DNA from: CADCWN01 sp039810045
GTDB taxonomy: Bacteria > Chloroflexota > Chloroflexia > Thermomicrobiales > CADCWN01
Assembly (NCBI GenBank): GCA_039810045.1
Contig: JBDHWF010000001.1
Location: 24,096 to 88,095 of the forward strand
Direction: 5' to 3'
DNA: 64,000 nucleotides
Both the position numbers and the translations under genes were made by a program. The notes under the pieces are model-generated. The model searched no databases. It was not told the origin of the DNA and saw only the letters and a program-made list of their open reading frames with translations. Shown here piece by piece: positions 18,073 through 26,562 of the stretch; position 1 is the first letter of the stretch; every line of letters starts with the position of its first letter.

Positions 18073-18923
18073 CGCTGCGACCCTTCAAACGATGCGCCCA
18101 ACGTCGACGACTGCGGATATTCGGCAGCAGGGTTGCTCTTACGGAGGCGTCGCCAGAGCTGCAACATCTCACCCAACGACCGCAACACCACCCGCAGGCT
18201 ACCGCCAGATTGCTCCCCAGCAACTCGCGGGCGATGGGTCACACCGACCTCGACTACGGTTGCCCCACGCCGATGTGCCAATGCCAGGATCTCCGTATTC
18301 AGCAACGCCCCAGGCGCTTGCAGCGGCATCTCCCGCAAGAGGTTGGCGCGGAAAAGCTTGAACCCGCAATCAATATCTTTGACCCAAACGCCAAAGAGTA
18401 CCTTGACCACCGTATTGAACGTCGCCCCCAGCAGGACGCGTGGTAATGGATCCTGCCGTCGCGTGCGATAGCCTGCCACAATATCGTAGCGGTCAGTAAA
18501 AGCAGCGAGTTTCCCCACTTCACGAATATCAAATTGGCGATCAGCATCCATAAAGATGATCCGATCGCCACGCGCTGCGGCAAAACCTGAGCGCAATGCT
18601 GCACCATAGCCCTGGTTGAGGGGGTGATGAATTACCCGGACGCGAGAATCTTCCTCAGCCAGACGGTCGGCGAGCCGGGGAGTAGCATCAGTCGAACCAT
18701 CGTCAACAATGATCACCTCGCACGCCTGAAAGAGCGTCGGAAGTATCGCCAACGCATCCCAGGTCACTGCCTGAATATTCCCTTCTTCATTATGTGCGGG
18801 CAAAACCAGGGAGAGAACGTATGGGTAGCGCGGCGACTGCCCAGCGCCCTGCTCGCGTTGCAGCATCGCTTTCACTGCGGTGATCTGCTGGTCTGCCTGC
18901 GTTGTCGCTTGTTGATCCATCAT
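18069..18923 (-). CDS. GT2 polyprenyl-phosphate sugar transferase (DPM1/GtrB-like)
   Basis: This 284-residue GT-A enzyme has LVLPAHNEEGNI, the nucleotide-binding VDDGSTDAT, and the metal-binding IIFMDADRQFD. No long C-terminal transmembrane pair is evident, so it resembles DPM1-like soluble forms. It should load a sugar onto undecaprenyl phosphate for the PMT-like enzyme encoded immediately downstream. AAGGAG lies 4 bases before the ATG; 95 bases separate it from the GtrA gene. Confidence 0.92.
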   Translation of the reverse strand: MMDQQATTQADQQITAVKAMLQREQGAGQSPRYPYVLSLVLPAHNEEGNIQAVTWDALAILPTLFQACEVIIVDDGSTDATPRLADRLAEEDSRVRVIHHPLNQGYGAALRSGFAAARGDRIIFMDADRQFDIREVGKLAAFTDRYDIVAGYRTRRQDPLPRVLLGATFNTVVKVLFGVWVKDIDCGFKLFRANLLREMPLQAPGALLNTEILALAHRRGATVVEVGVTHRPRVAGEQSGGSLRVVLRSLGEMLQLWRRLRKSNPAAEYPQSSTLGASFEGSQR

Positions 18924-19018
18924 GGTGCTCCTTTATCGAAATAATGCGCTACATGAATCGCTTCTTGGCGAGACGGTATTCTGGGCTTACCTCTACCGTA
19001 TGCCGTGTGCCTGAAGTC

Positions 19019-19489
19019 TCAGGCAGGATGTGATGAAGGATTAGTGAATGATTCAGCGTGTTGAGCCAGCAACCTAGGCCGAAAGAGCAACCAGCCACTG
19101 ACCAGATAGGTCAAGAGCATTCCAGCCAAAATACCGACCACCGCTGCTAGCAGATATGGCAACATCCGCAACGCCAGCGCAAAAGCTAGCTGGTTGATCA
19201 CCAGAGAGCCAAGCGCGGTAACGTTGTAGCCCAGTAATCGCCGCGCAACGGTCGCCCGATGGTCAGTAGGCTGCGTCCGATCACGCCAGGTAATCAGGCT
19301 ACTCAGGACAAAATTGACCTGCGTTGAGAGCAAAAAGGCCAGAGTATTTGCCAGATACACCTCCACCCGCCCCTGCACAAAAAGACTGAGCAGGGCCAAT
19401 TGCACCAGGGCGCAACTCCCGCCAACCGCCGCAAAGCGCAGTGGACGCGGTACACGATCCAGCAGGGCATCAACTGATACCGTCATCAT
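19019..19489 (-). CDS. GtrA-family membrane protein (putative polyprenyl-phosphate-sugar flippase)
   Basis: Four hydrophobic helices are spread over 156 residues, with the family signature FAAVGGSCALVQ near the N-terminus and Q-x-N-F-V-L-S-S in TM2-3, both typical of GtrA. Members are thought to flip the lipid-linked sugar across the membrane. The ATG at 19489 follows GAAAGGA; a TTG one codon upstream is less likely. First gene of the GtrA-GT2-PMT set. Confidence 0.88.
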   Translation of the reverse strand: MMTVSVDALLDRVPRPLRFAAVGGSCALVQLALLSLFVQGRVEVYLANTLAFLLSTQVNFVLSSLITWRDRTQPTDHRATVARRLLGYNVTALGSLVINQLAFALALRMLPYLLAAVVGILAGMLLTYLVSGWLLFRPRLLAQHAESFTNPSSHPA

Positions 19490-19555
19490 CAAATCCTTTC
19501 CAGAATAGCCAGGGACTGGGTCGTGGCGGCTGGCGTCGCCACCTACCCAATAGCT

Positions 19556-19573
19556 CTACTCTTTTGAGAGTAG
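19556..19573. promoter_or_regulatory. Inverted repeat in the divergent region before the AhpD-like operon
   Basis: CTACTCT and AGAGTAG form a perfect 7-bp inverted repeat around TTTG, in the 270-bp gap between gtrA and the operon at 19759. A second imperfect repeat, TGATCG-N7-CGATCA, lies at 19716-19734, about 25 bases before the first start codon. Either could be an operator; no regulator gene is adjacent. Confidence 0.3.
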
Positions 19574-19758
19574 TCTTGCTAATTGAACGTTTGGTCGGGA
19601 TACGATGAACGATTGATGAAGAAGTCAACAGGATGATGATGAACGGGCAGATTTTCTTGAAAGTTGCATCTTGCCGCGATTATCAGTCATCATGTAATAC
19701 GAAAAACTAACGAGTTGATCGTAATCGTCGATCACAATGAAAGGGGAGAGAGGCCAGC

Positions 19759-20283
19759 ATGACTCAGAAACCAACCACAGACACAGCCGCCCAGGCCGAT
19801 GTGATCGACCATTTAGCGGGAATCACCCCCGGCTCGAAGCTCGCCCAACTCCGCGCCGAACGCCCGGTTTTGGTCAAGGCGACACAGGGGAGCCATGATG
19901 CGCTCTTTGAGCCAGAAGATCTCGGCGGGGTAAGCCACCGCGAACGCGATGGTCTGGCGCTGCGAGTCGCCGTCCTCACCCCCAGCCCTGAGCTTGTTTC
20001 CTGGCACCGCGAACGGTTGGCAGCCCAAGGGGAATCAGTCGCGACGATTGACGCCTTCGCCCAGGGGCCAACTGGGGCAGGACTCACCGCACGCGAGGTC
20101 GCCTTGCTGCGCCACGCCGATATTCTCGCCAATACCCCTGGCGAGGCCACGCCGGAGCAGATCGCTGCGTTGAAAGCGGCTGGCTTCAACCCCCGCGATA
20201 TTGTCACGATCTCGCAACTGATCGCCTTTATCAGCTTCGAAGCGCGGATGCTGGTTGGCCTACGCCTGATCGGGGAGAAATGA
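19759..20283 (+). CDS. CMD/AhpD-related domain protein without redox cysteines (Avi_7170-type)
   Basis: The 174-residue protein has an alpha-helical C-terminal part, LTAREVALLRHADILA through PRDIVTISQLIAFISFEARMLVGLR, that resembles half of the carboxymuconolactone decarboxylase fold. It has no Cys-x-x-Cys. Small proteins of this kind occur with the alkylhydroperoxidase-domain proteins encoded next. Its stop overlaps the following start by 4 bases (ATGA). GGGGAGAG precedes the ATG. Likely an accessory or structural partner; catalytic function unknown. Confidence 0.8.
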   Translation: MTQKPTTDTAAQADVIDHLAGITPGSKLAQLRAERPVLVKATQGSHDALFEPEDLGGVSHRERDGLALRVAVLTPSPELVSWHRERLAAQGESVATIDAFAQGPTGAGLTAREVALLRHADILANTPGEATPEQIAALKAAGFNPRDIVTISQLIAFISFEARMLVGLRLIGEK

Positions 20284-20870
20284 TGAGCAACGAGAAACTC
20301 GCCTTCACCCGCGATTTCGTGACCTGGAGTCCCTGGGTCGAAACGGTTGATGATGTTGGGCCAACTGAGGAGCAGGCCGCCCTGGTGCAGAAAGTCTCGC
20401 CCAACCCAAAGAATCGCGCCTACTACGCCACCCTGGCCCACGATATTCCCGCCCTGCGCGAGCGCACGCTGCTGTTCAACGAGATTATGGCCGGACGCGG
20501 CGGCGCTCCACGCGCCTATCGTGAGCTTGCCGCCGTCGCCACCTCGCGGGTCAACGGTTGCGTTTTCTGCGCCTCAGTCCATGCGCGAGCACACGCCCAG
20601 TTCACCAAAGATCCCGCCCTCGTTGATCGTCTGCTCAATGAAGGTGTCGACGCTGATCAGCCGGCGATTGAACGTGCGATCATTGATTACAGTGTCAAGC
20701 TGACCCGTGATCCTGCTGGCCTGACCGCAGCAGACCTGCAACCGCTACGTGATGCTGGCCTGACTGATGCCGAGATTTTTGACATCAACAACGCTGCCGC
20801 CGTCTTTGCCTGGGCGAATCGCCTGATGCAAACGATTGGCGAGAGTGTGCCGCCAGCAGCCGAGTCGTAA
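20280..20870 (+). CDS. AhpD-like peroxidase-related protein (copy 1, Avi_7169-type)
   Basis: The 196 residues contain the AhpD core: an upstream Glu in YRELAAVATSRV, then NGCVFCASVHARAH with the redox pair Cys-x-x-Cys and the following His. In AhpD these residues reduce peroxides or relay electrons. The N-terminal FVTWSPWVETV segment is shared with the next gene and is characteristic of this subfamily. It overlaps the upstream gene by 4 bases and is 18 bases from the next. Confidence 0.88.
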   Translation: MMSNEKLAFTRDFVTWSPWVETVDDVGPTEEQAALVQKVSPNPKNRAYYATLAHDIPALRERTLLFNEIMAGRGGAPRAYRELAAVATSRVNGCVFCASVHARAHAQFTKDPALVDRLLNEGVDADQPAIERAIIDYSVKLTRDPAGLTAADLQPLRDAGLTDAEIFDINNAAAVFAWANRLMQTIGESVPPAAES

Positions 20871-20888
20871 CGATTACTGCACCTCATT

Positions 20889-21476
20889 GTGCGGGAGGAA
20901 CGAATGGCCCTGACCAAAGCGAAGCAATTCACTCTTGAAGTGGTTACATGGAAACCGTGGCTCGAAACCGCTGAACAGGTTGGCCCAACCCCAGAACAAG
21001 CGGCCCTGCTCGCTAAGGTGACGACGAACCGCGAGTACTTCGCTACTTTGGCCCATGATCCCGCTGTCCTGCGGGAACGCACAGCACTCTTTAATGCCGT
21101 GATGTACGCGCATGGTGGGGCCAGTCGCGCTGACCGCGAGTTAGCTTCCGTCGCCACCTCGCGCACCAACGGCTGTGTCTATTGCGCCTCGGGACATTCA
21201 CGGCTCCATGCCCAGTTGACGAAAGATGATACGCTGATCAAACGCCTGCTTGATCAAGGGGTGACCGCAGACCAACCGCAACGCGAACGGGCGATCATCG
21301 ACTATGCCGCCAAGCTCGCCCGCGACCCTGCCGCCATGACCGCCGCCGATCTCGCACCATTGCGGGCCGCTGGCCTGAGCGATACCGAGATTCTTGACGT
21401 GAATAACGCTGCCGCGCTCTTTGCCTGGGCAAACCGCCTGATGCAGAGCCTTGGAGAAGGGTACGTCGAAGCATAG
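20889..21476 (+). CDS. AhpD-like peroxidase-related protein (copy 2)
   Basis: This 195-residue tandem paralogue of the preceding gene has the same N-terminal VVTWKPWLETA block and the motif NGCVYCASGHSRLH, with both cysteines and the His intact. The start at 20889 encodes MREERMALTK; an internal ATG at 20904 is also possible because GGAGG lies just before it. The pair probably arose by local duplication and may form a heteromer (inference). Confidence 0.87.
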   Translation: MREERMALTKAKQFTLEVVTWKPWLETAEQVGPTPEQAALLAKVTTNREYFATLAHDPAVLRERTALFNAVMYAHGGASRADRELASVATSRTNGCVYCASGHSRLHAQLTKDDTLIKRLLDQGVTADQPQRERAIIDYAAKLARDPAAMTAADLAPLRAAGLSDTEILDVNNAAALFAWANRLMQSLGEGYVEA

Positions 21477-21542
21477 CGATTCGCGCAAACACGCTGTCAG
21501 CCCGCCAACCACTGGATAGGATGAGTGAGAAGGAGGAACACC

Positions 21543-22085
21543 CTGGATACTGCAGCAACTGGCAACGACCAGGAAGCCCTGGCCCCGATCTCCGCTGACC
21601 TCTTTCGCGAAGTTTTTCGCCGCTGGACAAGTGGCGCTGCCGTCCTCACTTCGCGCGACGCCACGCACGCGCACGGGATGGTCGTTGGTTCGTTCTGCTC
21701 GCTCGCCAGTGATCCGCCTCTGGTCATGGTCAGCGCGGGGACAAACAGCCGCTCGCACGATCTGATTATGGAGAGTGGTGTTTTTGCGATCAGTATTCTC
21801 AGCGAACACCAGCGCACAATCTTTGAACGCTTCGCGGGCATCGACCGCACCTTCGACCATGACCGCTTTGCCGATCTCACAGTACTCAATGCCCCAGTCA
21901 CTGGCCTGCCGGTCTTCCCAGAAGCCCTGGCCTGGGTCGATTGTCGCGTCGTCAATCGCTATCCTGGCCCTGGCTACACGATCTTCGTGGGCGAGGTCTT
22001 TGCCGCCGACCTGGGCACCGCAGGTGACGGCTTCCCAATGCTCTATTTCCGCAGACAGATGGGCACCTTTACCCAACACCAGTAG
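21543..22085 (+). CDS. Flavin reductase-like FMN-binding protein (probable CTG start)
   Basis: This is a split-barrel flavin reductase domain of about 180 residues: FRRWTSGAAVLTS, GMVVGSFCSLASDPPLVMVS, and SHDLIMESGVFAIS. Such proteins supply reduced FMN or FAD to a monooxygenase. The open frame reaches a GTG at 21525, but AAGGAGG at 21530-21536 lies 6 bases before an in-frame CTG at 21543, so a CTG start fits best. The acyl-CoA-dehydrogenase-like gene downstream is the probable partner oxygenase. Confidence 0.85.
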   Translation: MDTAATGNDQEALAPISADLFREVFRRWTSGAAVLTSRDATHAHGMVVGSFCSLASDPPLVMVSAGTNSRSHDLIMESGVFAISILSEHQRTIFERFAGIDRTFDHDRFADLTVLNAPVTGLPVFPEALAWVDCRVVNRYPGPGYTIFVGEVFAADLGTAGDGFPMLYFRRQMGTFTQHQ

Positions 22086-22221
22086 CCACCGCTCACCTGC
22101 TCAGCCACGGGAACAGGGAGACTACCCTGACAAGATCACGCTGGCGCAGTACACTGAGGCATGACTGATGAATCCCCGCAACGGGGCGGGCGATATGGTC
22201 CAAAGAAGGAGTGCGCTGTTC

Positions 22222-23379
22222 ATGCACTACCCACGCACAGAGCGTCAGGCCGAGTTTATGGCCCTGGGCGACCGTCTGGCTGCGCAGATTGCCGAACGGG
22301 CCGCTGAACACGACCGCCAAGGAACATTTCCATACGAGGCATTCACGGCCTTGCATGAGTCGGGATTCCTGGCCTTACCAATTCCTGAAGAATACGGTGG
22401 GCGCGGCGCAAATCCCCTTGAAGTTGCGCTGGCCCAAGAACGCCTCGCACGTGGCGATGGTTCAGTTGCCCTTTCTACCATGATGCACTTATCCCTGACT
22501 GGTCGACTGGCTGAAACACGCCCCTGGCCGGAAGAACTATTCGCCCGCTTCTGCCGCGATGTTGTGGAGACAGGCGCAACGATCAACTCCGCAGCCAGTG
22601 AACCAGATCTTGGTAGTCCAAGCCGTGGGGGATTACCATCGACCACTGCGGTGAAAGTGCCTGAAGGCTGGAAGATCAATGGCCGCAAAACGTGGACCAG
22701 TCTGGCACCGATATTACGGTATGCCGTTGTCAGCGTAGCCATCCAGCAGGAAGGAAGCGATCCCCGCCGCGCCAATCTGCTGGTCCCCATGAACACCCCA
22801 GGGGTGCGCGTCGAAGAAACCTGGGACAATCTGGGCATGCGCGCGACAGGCAGCCACGATGTTGTTTTTGAGGATGTGCTCGTTGGTGATGACGCCCTGC
22901 TACCTGGTGACGACAAAGCCACTAAAGGCGATCCGCGTTCGTGGAGTACCCTCACCTCGGCGGTCTACCTGGGCATTGGGGAGGCGGCCCGAGATTTTGC
23001 CGTACAGTACGCCCGCGAACGGAAGCCAACGGGGCTGCCGGGGCCAATTGCCGAACTGCAAACGATCCAGCATCGCGTTGCTGAGATCGAGTTGCTCCTC
23101 TTCCAGGCCCGCTCGGTCTTCTTTGGCACCCTCGACGACTGGCAGGCATATCCAGAGCGACGCAATGAAATGGCCTGGCAACTGGCCGCAGGCAAATATC
23201 TGGCAACCAACAATGCTATCCGTGTCACCGATCTCGCGTTGCGTGTCACCGGATCGATCGGACTCCAACGCTCCCGCCCGCTCGAACGATATTTCCGCGA
23301 TGTTCGCGCAGGCCTTGGCCAACCGCCAGCCGATGATATCGCCCTGACGATCATCGGGAAGGCGGCGCTGGGGTTATAG
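22222..23379 (+). CDS. Acyl-CoA dehydrogenase-fold flavoprotein, possible FMNH2-dependent monooxygenase
   Basis: The 385-residue protein has the three-part ACAD fold: N-terminal helices, central sheet (SAASEPDLGSPSRGG and KINGRKTWTS) and C-terminal helical bundle (VYLGIGEAARDFAV; RVTGSIGLQRSRPLERYFRD). The tail QPPADDIALTIIGK lacks the Tyr-Glu-Gly catalytic base of medium-chain dehydrogenases and looks more like SfnB/DszC-type members. With the flavin reductase upstream, a two-component monooxygenase is likely. The frame is open to 22168, but the ATG at 22222 has AAGGAG 10 bases before it. Confidence 0.82.
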   Translation: MHYPRTERQAEFMALGDRLAAQIAERAAEHDRQGTFPYEAFTALHESGFLALPIPEEYGGRGANPLEVALAQERLARGDGSVALSTMMHLSLTGRLAETRPWPEELFARFCRDVVETGATINSAASEPDLGSPSRGGLPSTTAVKVPEGWKINGRKTWTSLAPILRYAVVSVAIQQEGSDPRRANLLVPMNTPGVRVEETWDNLGMRATGSHDVVFEDVLVGDDALLPGDDKATKGDPRSWSTLTSAVYLGIGEAARDFAVQYARERKPTGLPGPIAELQTIQHRVAEIELLLFQARSVFFGTLDDWQAYPERRNEMAWQLAAGKYLATNNAIRVTDLALRVTGSIGLQRSRPLERYFRDVRAGLGQPPADDIALTIIGKAALGL

Positions 23380-23392
23380 CCGCCACGAAAGC

Positions 23393-23428
23393 AAGCGAAG
23401 GCGCTGACATTCGCCAGCGCCTTCGCTT
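23393..23428. terminator. Bidirectional 14-bp hairpin terminator
   Basis: Arms 23393-23406 and 23415-23428 pair perfectly (AAGCGAAGGCGCTG) with an 8-base loop; TT-runs flank both sides. It sits between the convergent ACAD-like and HIT genes and can serve both. Confidence 0.85.
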
Positions 23429-23435
23429 TTCAGGA

Positions 23436-23867
23436 TTACTCCTCGGCATCCACCTGCTGCTGGTAACCCAGCGACCGCAATGCCTCGCGAATCGTCTCAG
23501 CCGCCCCATCAAGGGCAACTGGATCAGGGTGCTGTTCAGCACGGGCAAAATCAAGGTCGGTTGGTTGATCAATCGGCACCAGGTGCAGATGCGTATGGGG
23601 CACTTCCAACCCGGCAATCATCAGGGCCACCTTCGTTGGGTGATAGGCCTGTTGTAGCGCCTTACCGATCGTCTGGGCCACCAACATCAAATGCGTCGCC
23701 AGTGCTGGCTCCAGGTCGAGCCAATGATCCACTTCCTGCCGCGGTACCACCAACGTGTGCCCTGGCTTCAGCGGATTGATTGTCAGGAAGGCTACACATT
23801 GCTCATCCCGCCAGACAAACCGCCCAGGAAACTCGCCGCTGATAATTCGCGAGAAGGCTGTTGGCAT
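23436..23867 (-). CDS. HIT-family hydrolase/transferase
   Basis: This 143-residue histidine-triad protein has the motif HTHLHLVPI near residue 98, GHTLVVPRQEVDHW at ~36, and the N-terminal FSRIISGEFPGRFVW of the HinT-like group. Members cleave nucleoside phosphoramidates or adenylated compounds. GGAGGAAC precedes the ATG. It lies 47 bases after the TPP-enzyme gene on the same strand. A second HIT domain occurs in the fusion at 42799. Confidence 0.92.
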   Translation of the reverse strand: MPTAFSRIISGEFPGRFVWRDEQCVAFLTINPLKPGHTLVVPRQEVDHWLDLEPALATHLMLVAQTIGKALQQAYHPTKVALMIAGLEVPHTHLHLVPIDQPTDLDFARAEQHPDPVALDGAAETIREALRSLGYQQQVDAEE

Positions 23868-23914
23868 CAGTTCCTCCAGTTGCGCTCCTTATCTCGTCTG
23901 TCTCTACTCCCTGG

Positions 23915-25537
23915 CTACTCCCCCGAACCTGGATAGAGGACCGACCACAGGCTACGCACTTCGCCAATTGGGACATCGATCAGGACTGGCCCATCTGTTG
24001 CCAGAGCCTCGCGCAGCGCGCCTTCTAGCGCCTCCGGGGTCTCGGCCCGCAACCCAGTGATCCCGAACGCCTGCGCCAGCGCCACAAAGTCGGGATTCTC
24101 TAACTCTGAGCCGTAAGTATTACCGCCCAGGCGCGACTTCTGAATCCGCTTTACATTGCCAAATGCGCCATCGTTGAAGACGATCCCCACCAGCGGAATC
24201 TTATGCTGCTTGGCGGTCGCCAGTTCCTGCACGTTATACATGAAGCCACCATCGCCACAGATCGCTACCACTTTCTTATCGGGACTGCCTACCTGTGCGC
24301 CCAGCGCAGTCGCGTAGCCATAACCGAGCGTCCCCTGATAGCCAGGAGTCAGATAGGTACGCGGCTCATAGATCGGCAGACCAACCCCAGCGTAATAGCC
24401 CATCTGTGTCATCTCAGCAACCACAATCCCATCGTCGGGAATCGCCGAGCGCAGAGCAGCAGCGAACGATTGCTGTGGTTGCAACTCAAACAGGAGATCT
24501 TCGATCTTCGCCTTCACAGCCAGCGACTCGGCCTCCCGTGAGGGGCGCGGCTGCCCACCACTCAGCAGATCATGCAAGCCCGCCAGCCCAAGTTGGGCAT
24601 CACCGATAATCCCCACTGTCGGCGAGGCGTTACGACCCACCTCTTCAGTATCAATATCCAGTTGAATCAACGGTACTCCGGCTGGTAGACCAATCCAGGC
24701 CGCAACTTCCATCAACCGTGTGCCAACCGCCAGAATTGCGTCAGCCTGCCCCAGGAACTGCCGCGTACTCAGCCCAGTGTGCGCCAATGGGTGCCGATCC
24801 GAGAGCGCACCACGCCCGTTCTCACTCATAATGACTGGCGCTTGCAACGTTTCCGCCAACGCCTGCAACTGCGTCCACGCCTCGGCCCGAATCACGCCAC
24901 CGCCGGCAAAGAGCAGCGGGCGTTCAGCCTTCGCCAGAATCTCAGCCGCCCGTCGTAATTCGCCCTCATCTGGCGCAACCCGTTCAAGGTGAGCGCGATC
25001 AGCGAACGTAATATCCGCCTGTGCGCCCAGCACATCAGGCGGAAACTCCAAAGCCACCGGGCGCGGACGACCAGACCGCAATAGCCGGAAGGCTTCACTG
25101 ACCAGATGGGGGATTTCCTCCGGCTTATTGGCCCGTGCCGCCCACTTTGTCACCGACTCCAACATCTGCAACTGCTTGGGGATCTCGTGTAACTCACCTC
25201 GCCCCACCCCGATCAGTGCTGAATCAATCTGCCCGGTCAGGCACAGGACTGGCGACGAACAGGCATACGCCGTCGATAACCCCGCTGTCGCATTCAGCAG
25301 CCCTGGCCCTGGTACCACCAGACAAGTACCAACTTTACCTGTTGTACGAGCATAGCCATCAGCCATATAAGAGGTCGCTTGCTCGTGGCGCGTATGAATC
25401 ACCCGCAGGTCCTCACGCGAGGCATAGAGGGCATCAAACAACCAGTCAAGTTGAAACCCTGGCAAACCAAAGATCGTATCAATGCCTTCGCGCTTGATCG
25501 CTTCAACCAGAATTTCACCACCCGTCAGCCGCACCAT
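23915..25537 (-). CDS. Thiamine-diphosphate enzyme of the acetolactate synthase-like family
   Basis: The three-domain, 540-residue TPP enzyme has the cofactor-activating Glu52 in HTRHEQATSYMADGYAR, a central Rossmann-like domain, and the TPP motif GDGGFMYNVQELATAKQ with the trailing IVFND. The family includes acetolactate synthases, oxalyl-CoA decarboxylases and benzaldehyde lyases. No regulatory-subunit gene or ilv context is present, so a catabolic carboligase or decarboxylase is as likely as true AHAS. AAGGAGAGG precedes the ATG. Confidence 0.87.
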   Translation of the reverse strand: MVRLTGGEILVEAIKREGIDTIFGLPGFQLDWLFDALYASREDLRVIHTRHEQATSYMADGYARTTGKVGTCLVVPGPGLLNATAGLSTAYACSSPVLCLTGQIDSALIGVGRGELHEIPKQLQMLESVTKWAARANKPEEIPHLVSEAFRLLRSGRPRPVALEFPPDVLGAQADITFADRAHLERVAPDEGELRRAAEILAKAERPLLFAGGGVIRAEAWTQLQALAETLQAPVIMSENGRGALSDRHPLAHTGLSTRQFLGQADAILAVGTRLMEVAAWIGLPAGVPLIQLDIDTEEVGRNASPTVGIIGDAQLGLAGLHDLLSGGQPRPSREAESLAVKAKIEDLLFELQPQQSFAAALRSAIPDDGIVVAEMTQMGYYAGVGLPIYEPRTYLTPGYQGTLGYGYATALGAQVGSPDKKVVAICGDGGFMYNVQELATAKQHKIPLVGIVFNDGAFGNVKRIQKSRLGGNTYGSELENPDFVALAQAFGITGLRAETPEALEGALREALATDGPVLIDVPIGEVRSLWSVLYPGSGE

Positions 25538-25629
25538 TGCGTCCTCTCCTTAATCCAGTCTCCACGCTCCGCACCTATTCCATTCACTATGTCTGATCCA
25601 GAGGCATTCTACGCGCCCGGTAGTACAGT

Positions 25630-25654
25630 TGCCACCAGGATCAATCTGGTGGCA
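25630..25654 (-). terminator. 9-bp hairpin after the SDR gene
   Basis: Arms 25630-25638 and 25646-25654 (TGCCACCAG) with a 7-base loop lie immediately after the SDR stop (25656) on the minus strand and before the TPP-enzyme gene. No T-run follows. Confidence 0.45.
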
Positions 25655-25655
25655 G

Positions 25656-26432
25656 TCACGCCCCGCGTGAGTGCAACACCTGGCCCGTGATCCAGGCGGC
25701 GGCATCACTGGCGAGAAAGGTGACGAGGCGCGCAACATCGGCGGGCTGACCGATACGCCCAAACGCCATCGTTGCCTGGAGTTCCGCCTTGAACGCTGGT
25801 GGCATCCAACCAGTATCGGTCGGCCCAGGGTCAACCGCATTGACCGTAATCTCTTTGGAGGCGACTTCCACCGCAAGCGTGCGGGTAAAGGCTTCGACCG
25901 CCCCTTTGGTCGCAATGTAGGCCAGTTCCTCTGGCATCGGCCCTAAACTCTGCCCAGAGGTAAGATTGATAATCCGGCCCCCTGGTTCGCCCGAATAGCG
26001 GCGGGCAAACTCCACTGAGAGCAGTGCGAGCACCCGCAGATTCACCGCATAATGTGCATCCAGCGTGGCGGCATCAAGCTGTTGATAGCCGTCACGGGTC
26101 GAATACGCGGCATTATTCACCAGAATCATTGGCTGTCCTAGCGCTGCTACCGCCGCAAAAACCTGTGGGATCACCCCAGGATCGGCCAGATCAAACGCCG
26201 CTGCCGCCGCCGCTACCCCAAATTGCTTCAACTCAGCGATCAATGCTGCTGGGCCATCAGGGTCAAGGCACACCCTATCTTGCTCATCATAAGGCTGCCA
26301 GTAGGTGAAAAAGAGGTTGGCCCCGTGGCTCGCTAATGCCCGACAGATCGCCGCGCCAATCCCCTGTCGCCGCCCGGCCCCCGTGACAATTGCGAGTCGT
26401 CCACGCAGATCTAGCTCAACGGCCTGTTGCAC
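25656..26432 (-). CDS. SDR-family oxidoreductase (3-ketoacyl-reductase-like)
   Basis: Rossmann motif TGAGRRQGIG, NNAAYS, a catalytic Ser in NLTSGQSLG and YIATK are visible. The insertion FFTYWQPYDEQD after strand 2 is typical of SDRs related to 3-oxoacyl-ACP reductases that tolerate bulky cofactor loops. The frame opens at an ATG at 26483, but that start lacks an SD. The GTG at 26432 follows GGAAGAGGGG and gives a standard N-terminus, so it was chosen. The gene diverges from the beta-propeller gene. Substrate unknown. Confidence 0.85.
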   Translation of the reverse strand: MQQAVELDLRGRLAIVTGAGRRQGIGAAICRALASHGANLFFTYWQPYDEQDRVCLDPDGPAALIAELKQFGVAAAAAAFDLADPGVIPQVFAAVAALGQPMILVNNAAYSTRDGYQQLDAATLDAHYAVNLRVLALLSVEFARRYSGEPGGRIINLTSGQSLGPMPEELAYIATKGAVEAFTRTLAVEVASKEITVNAVDPGPTDTGWMPPAFKAELQATMAFGRIGQPADVARLVTFLASDAAAWITGQVLHSRGA

Positions 26433-26562
26433 AACCCCTCTTCCAGGCAAGCAGTACGCTGGTTCGCTCCCGATCACTACCATGCTTTTTGACAGGATAC
26501 TGTACTAACGCGACAATTACCAAAGCGATTATGCGTGAGCAATGAATTGAGGAGGCCAGAAA

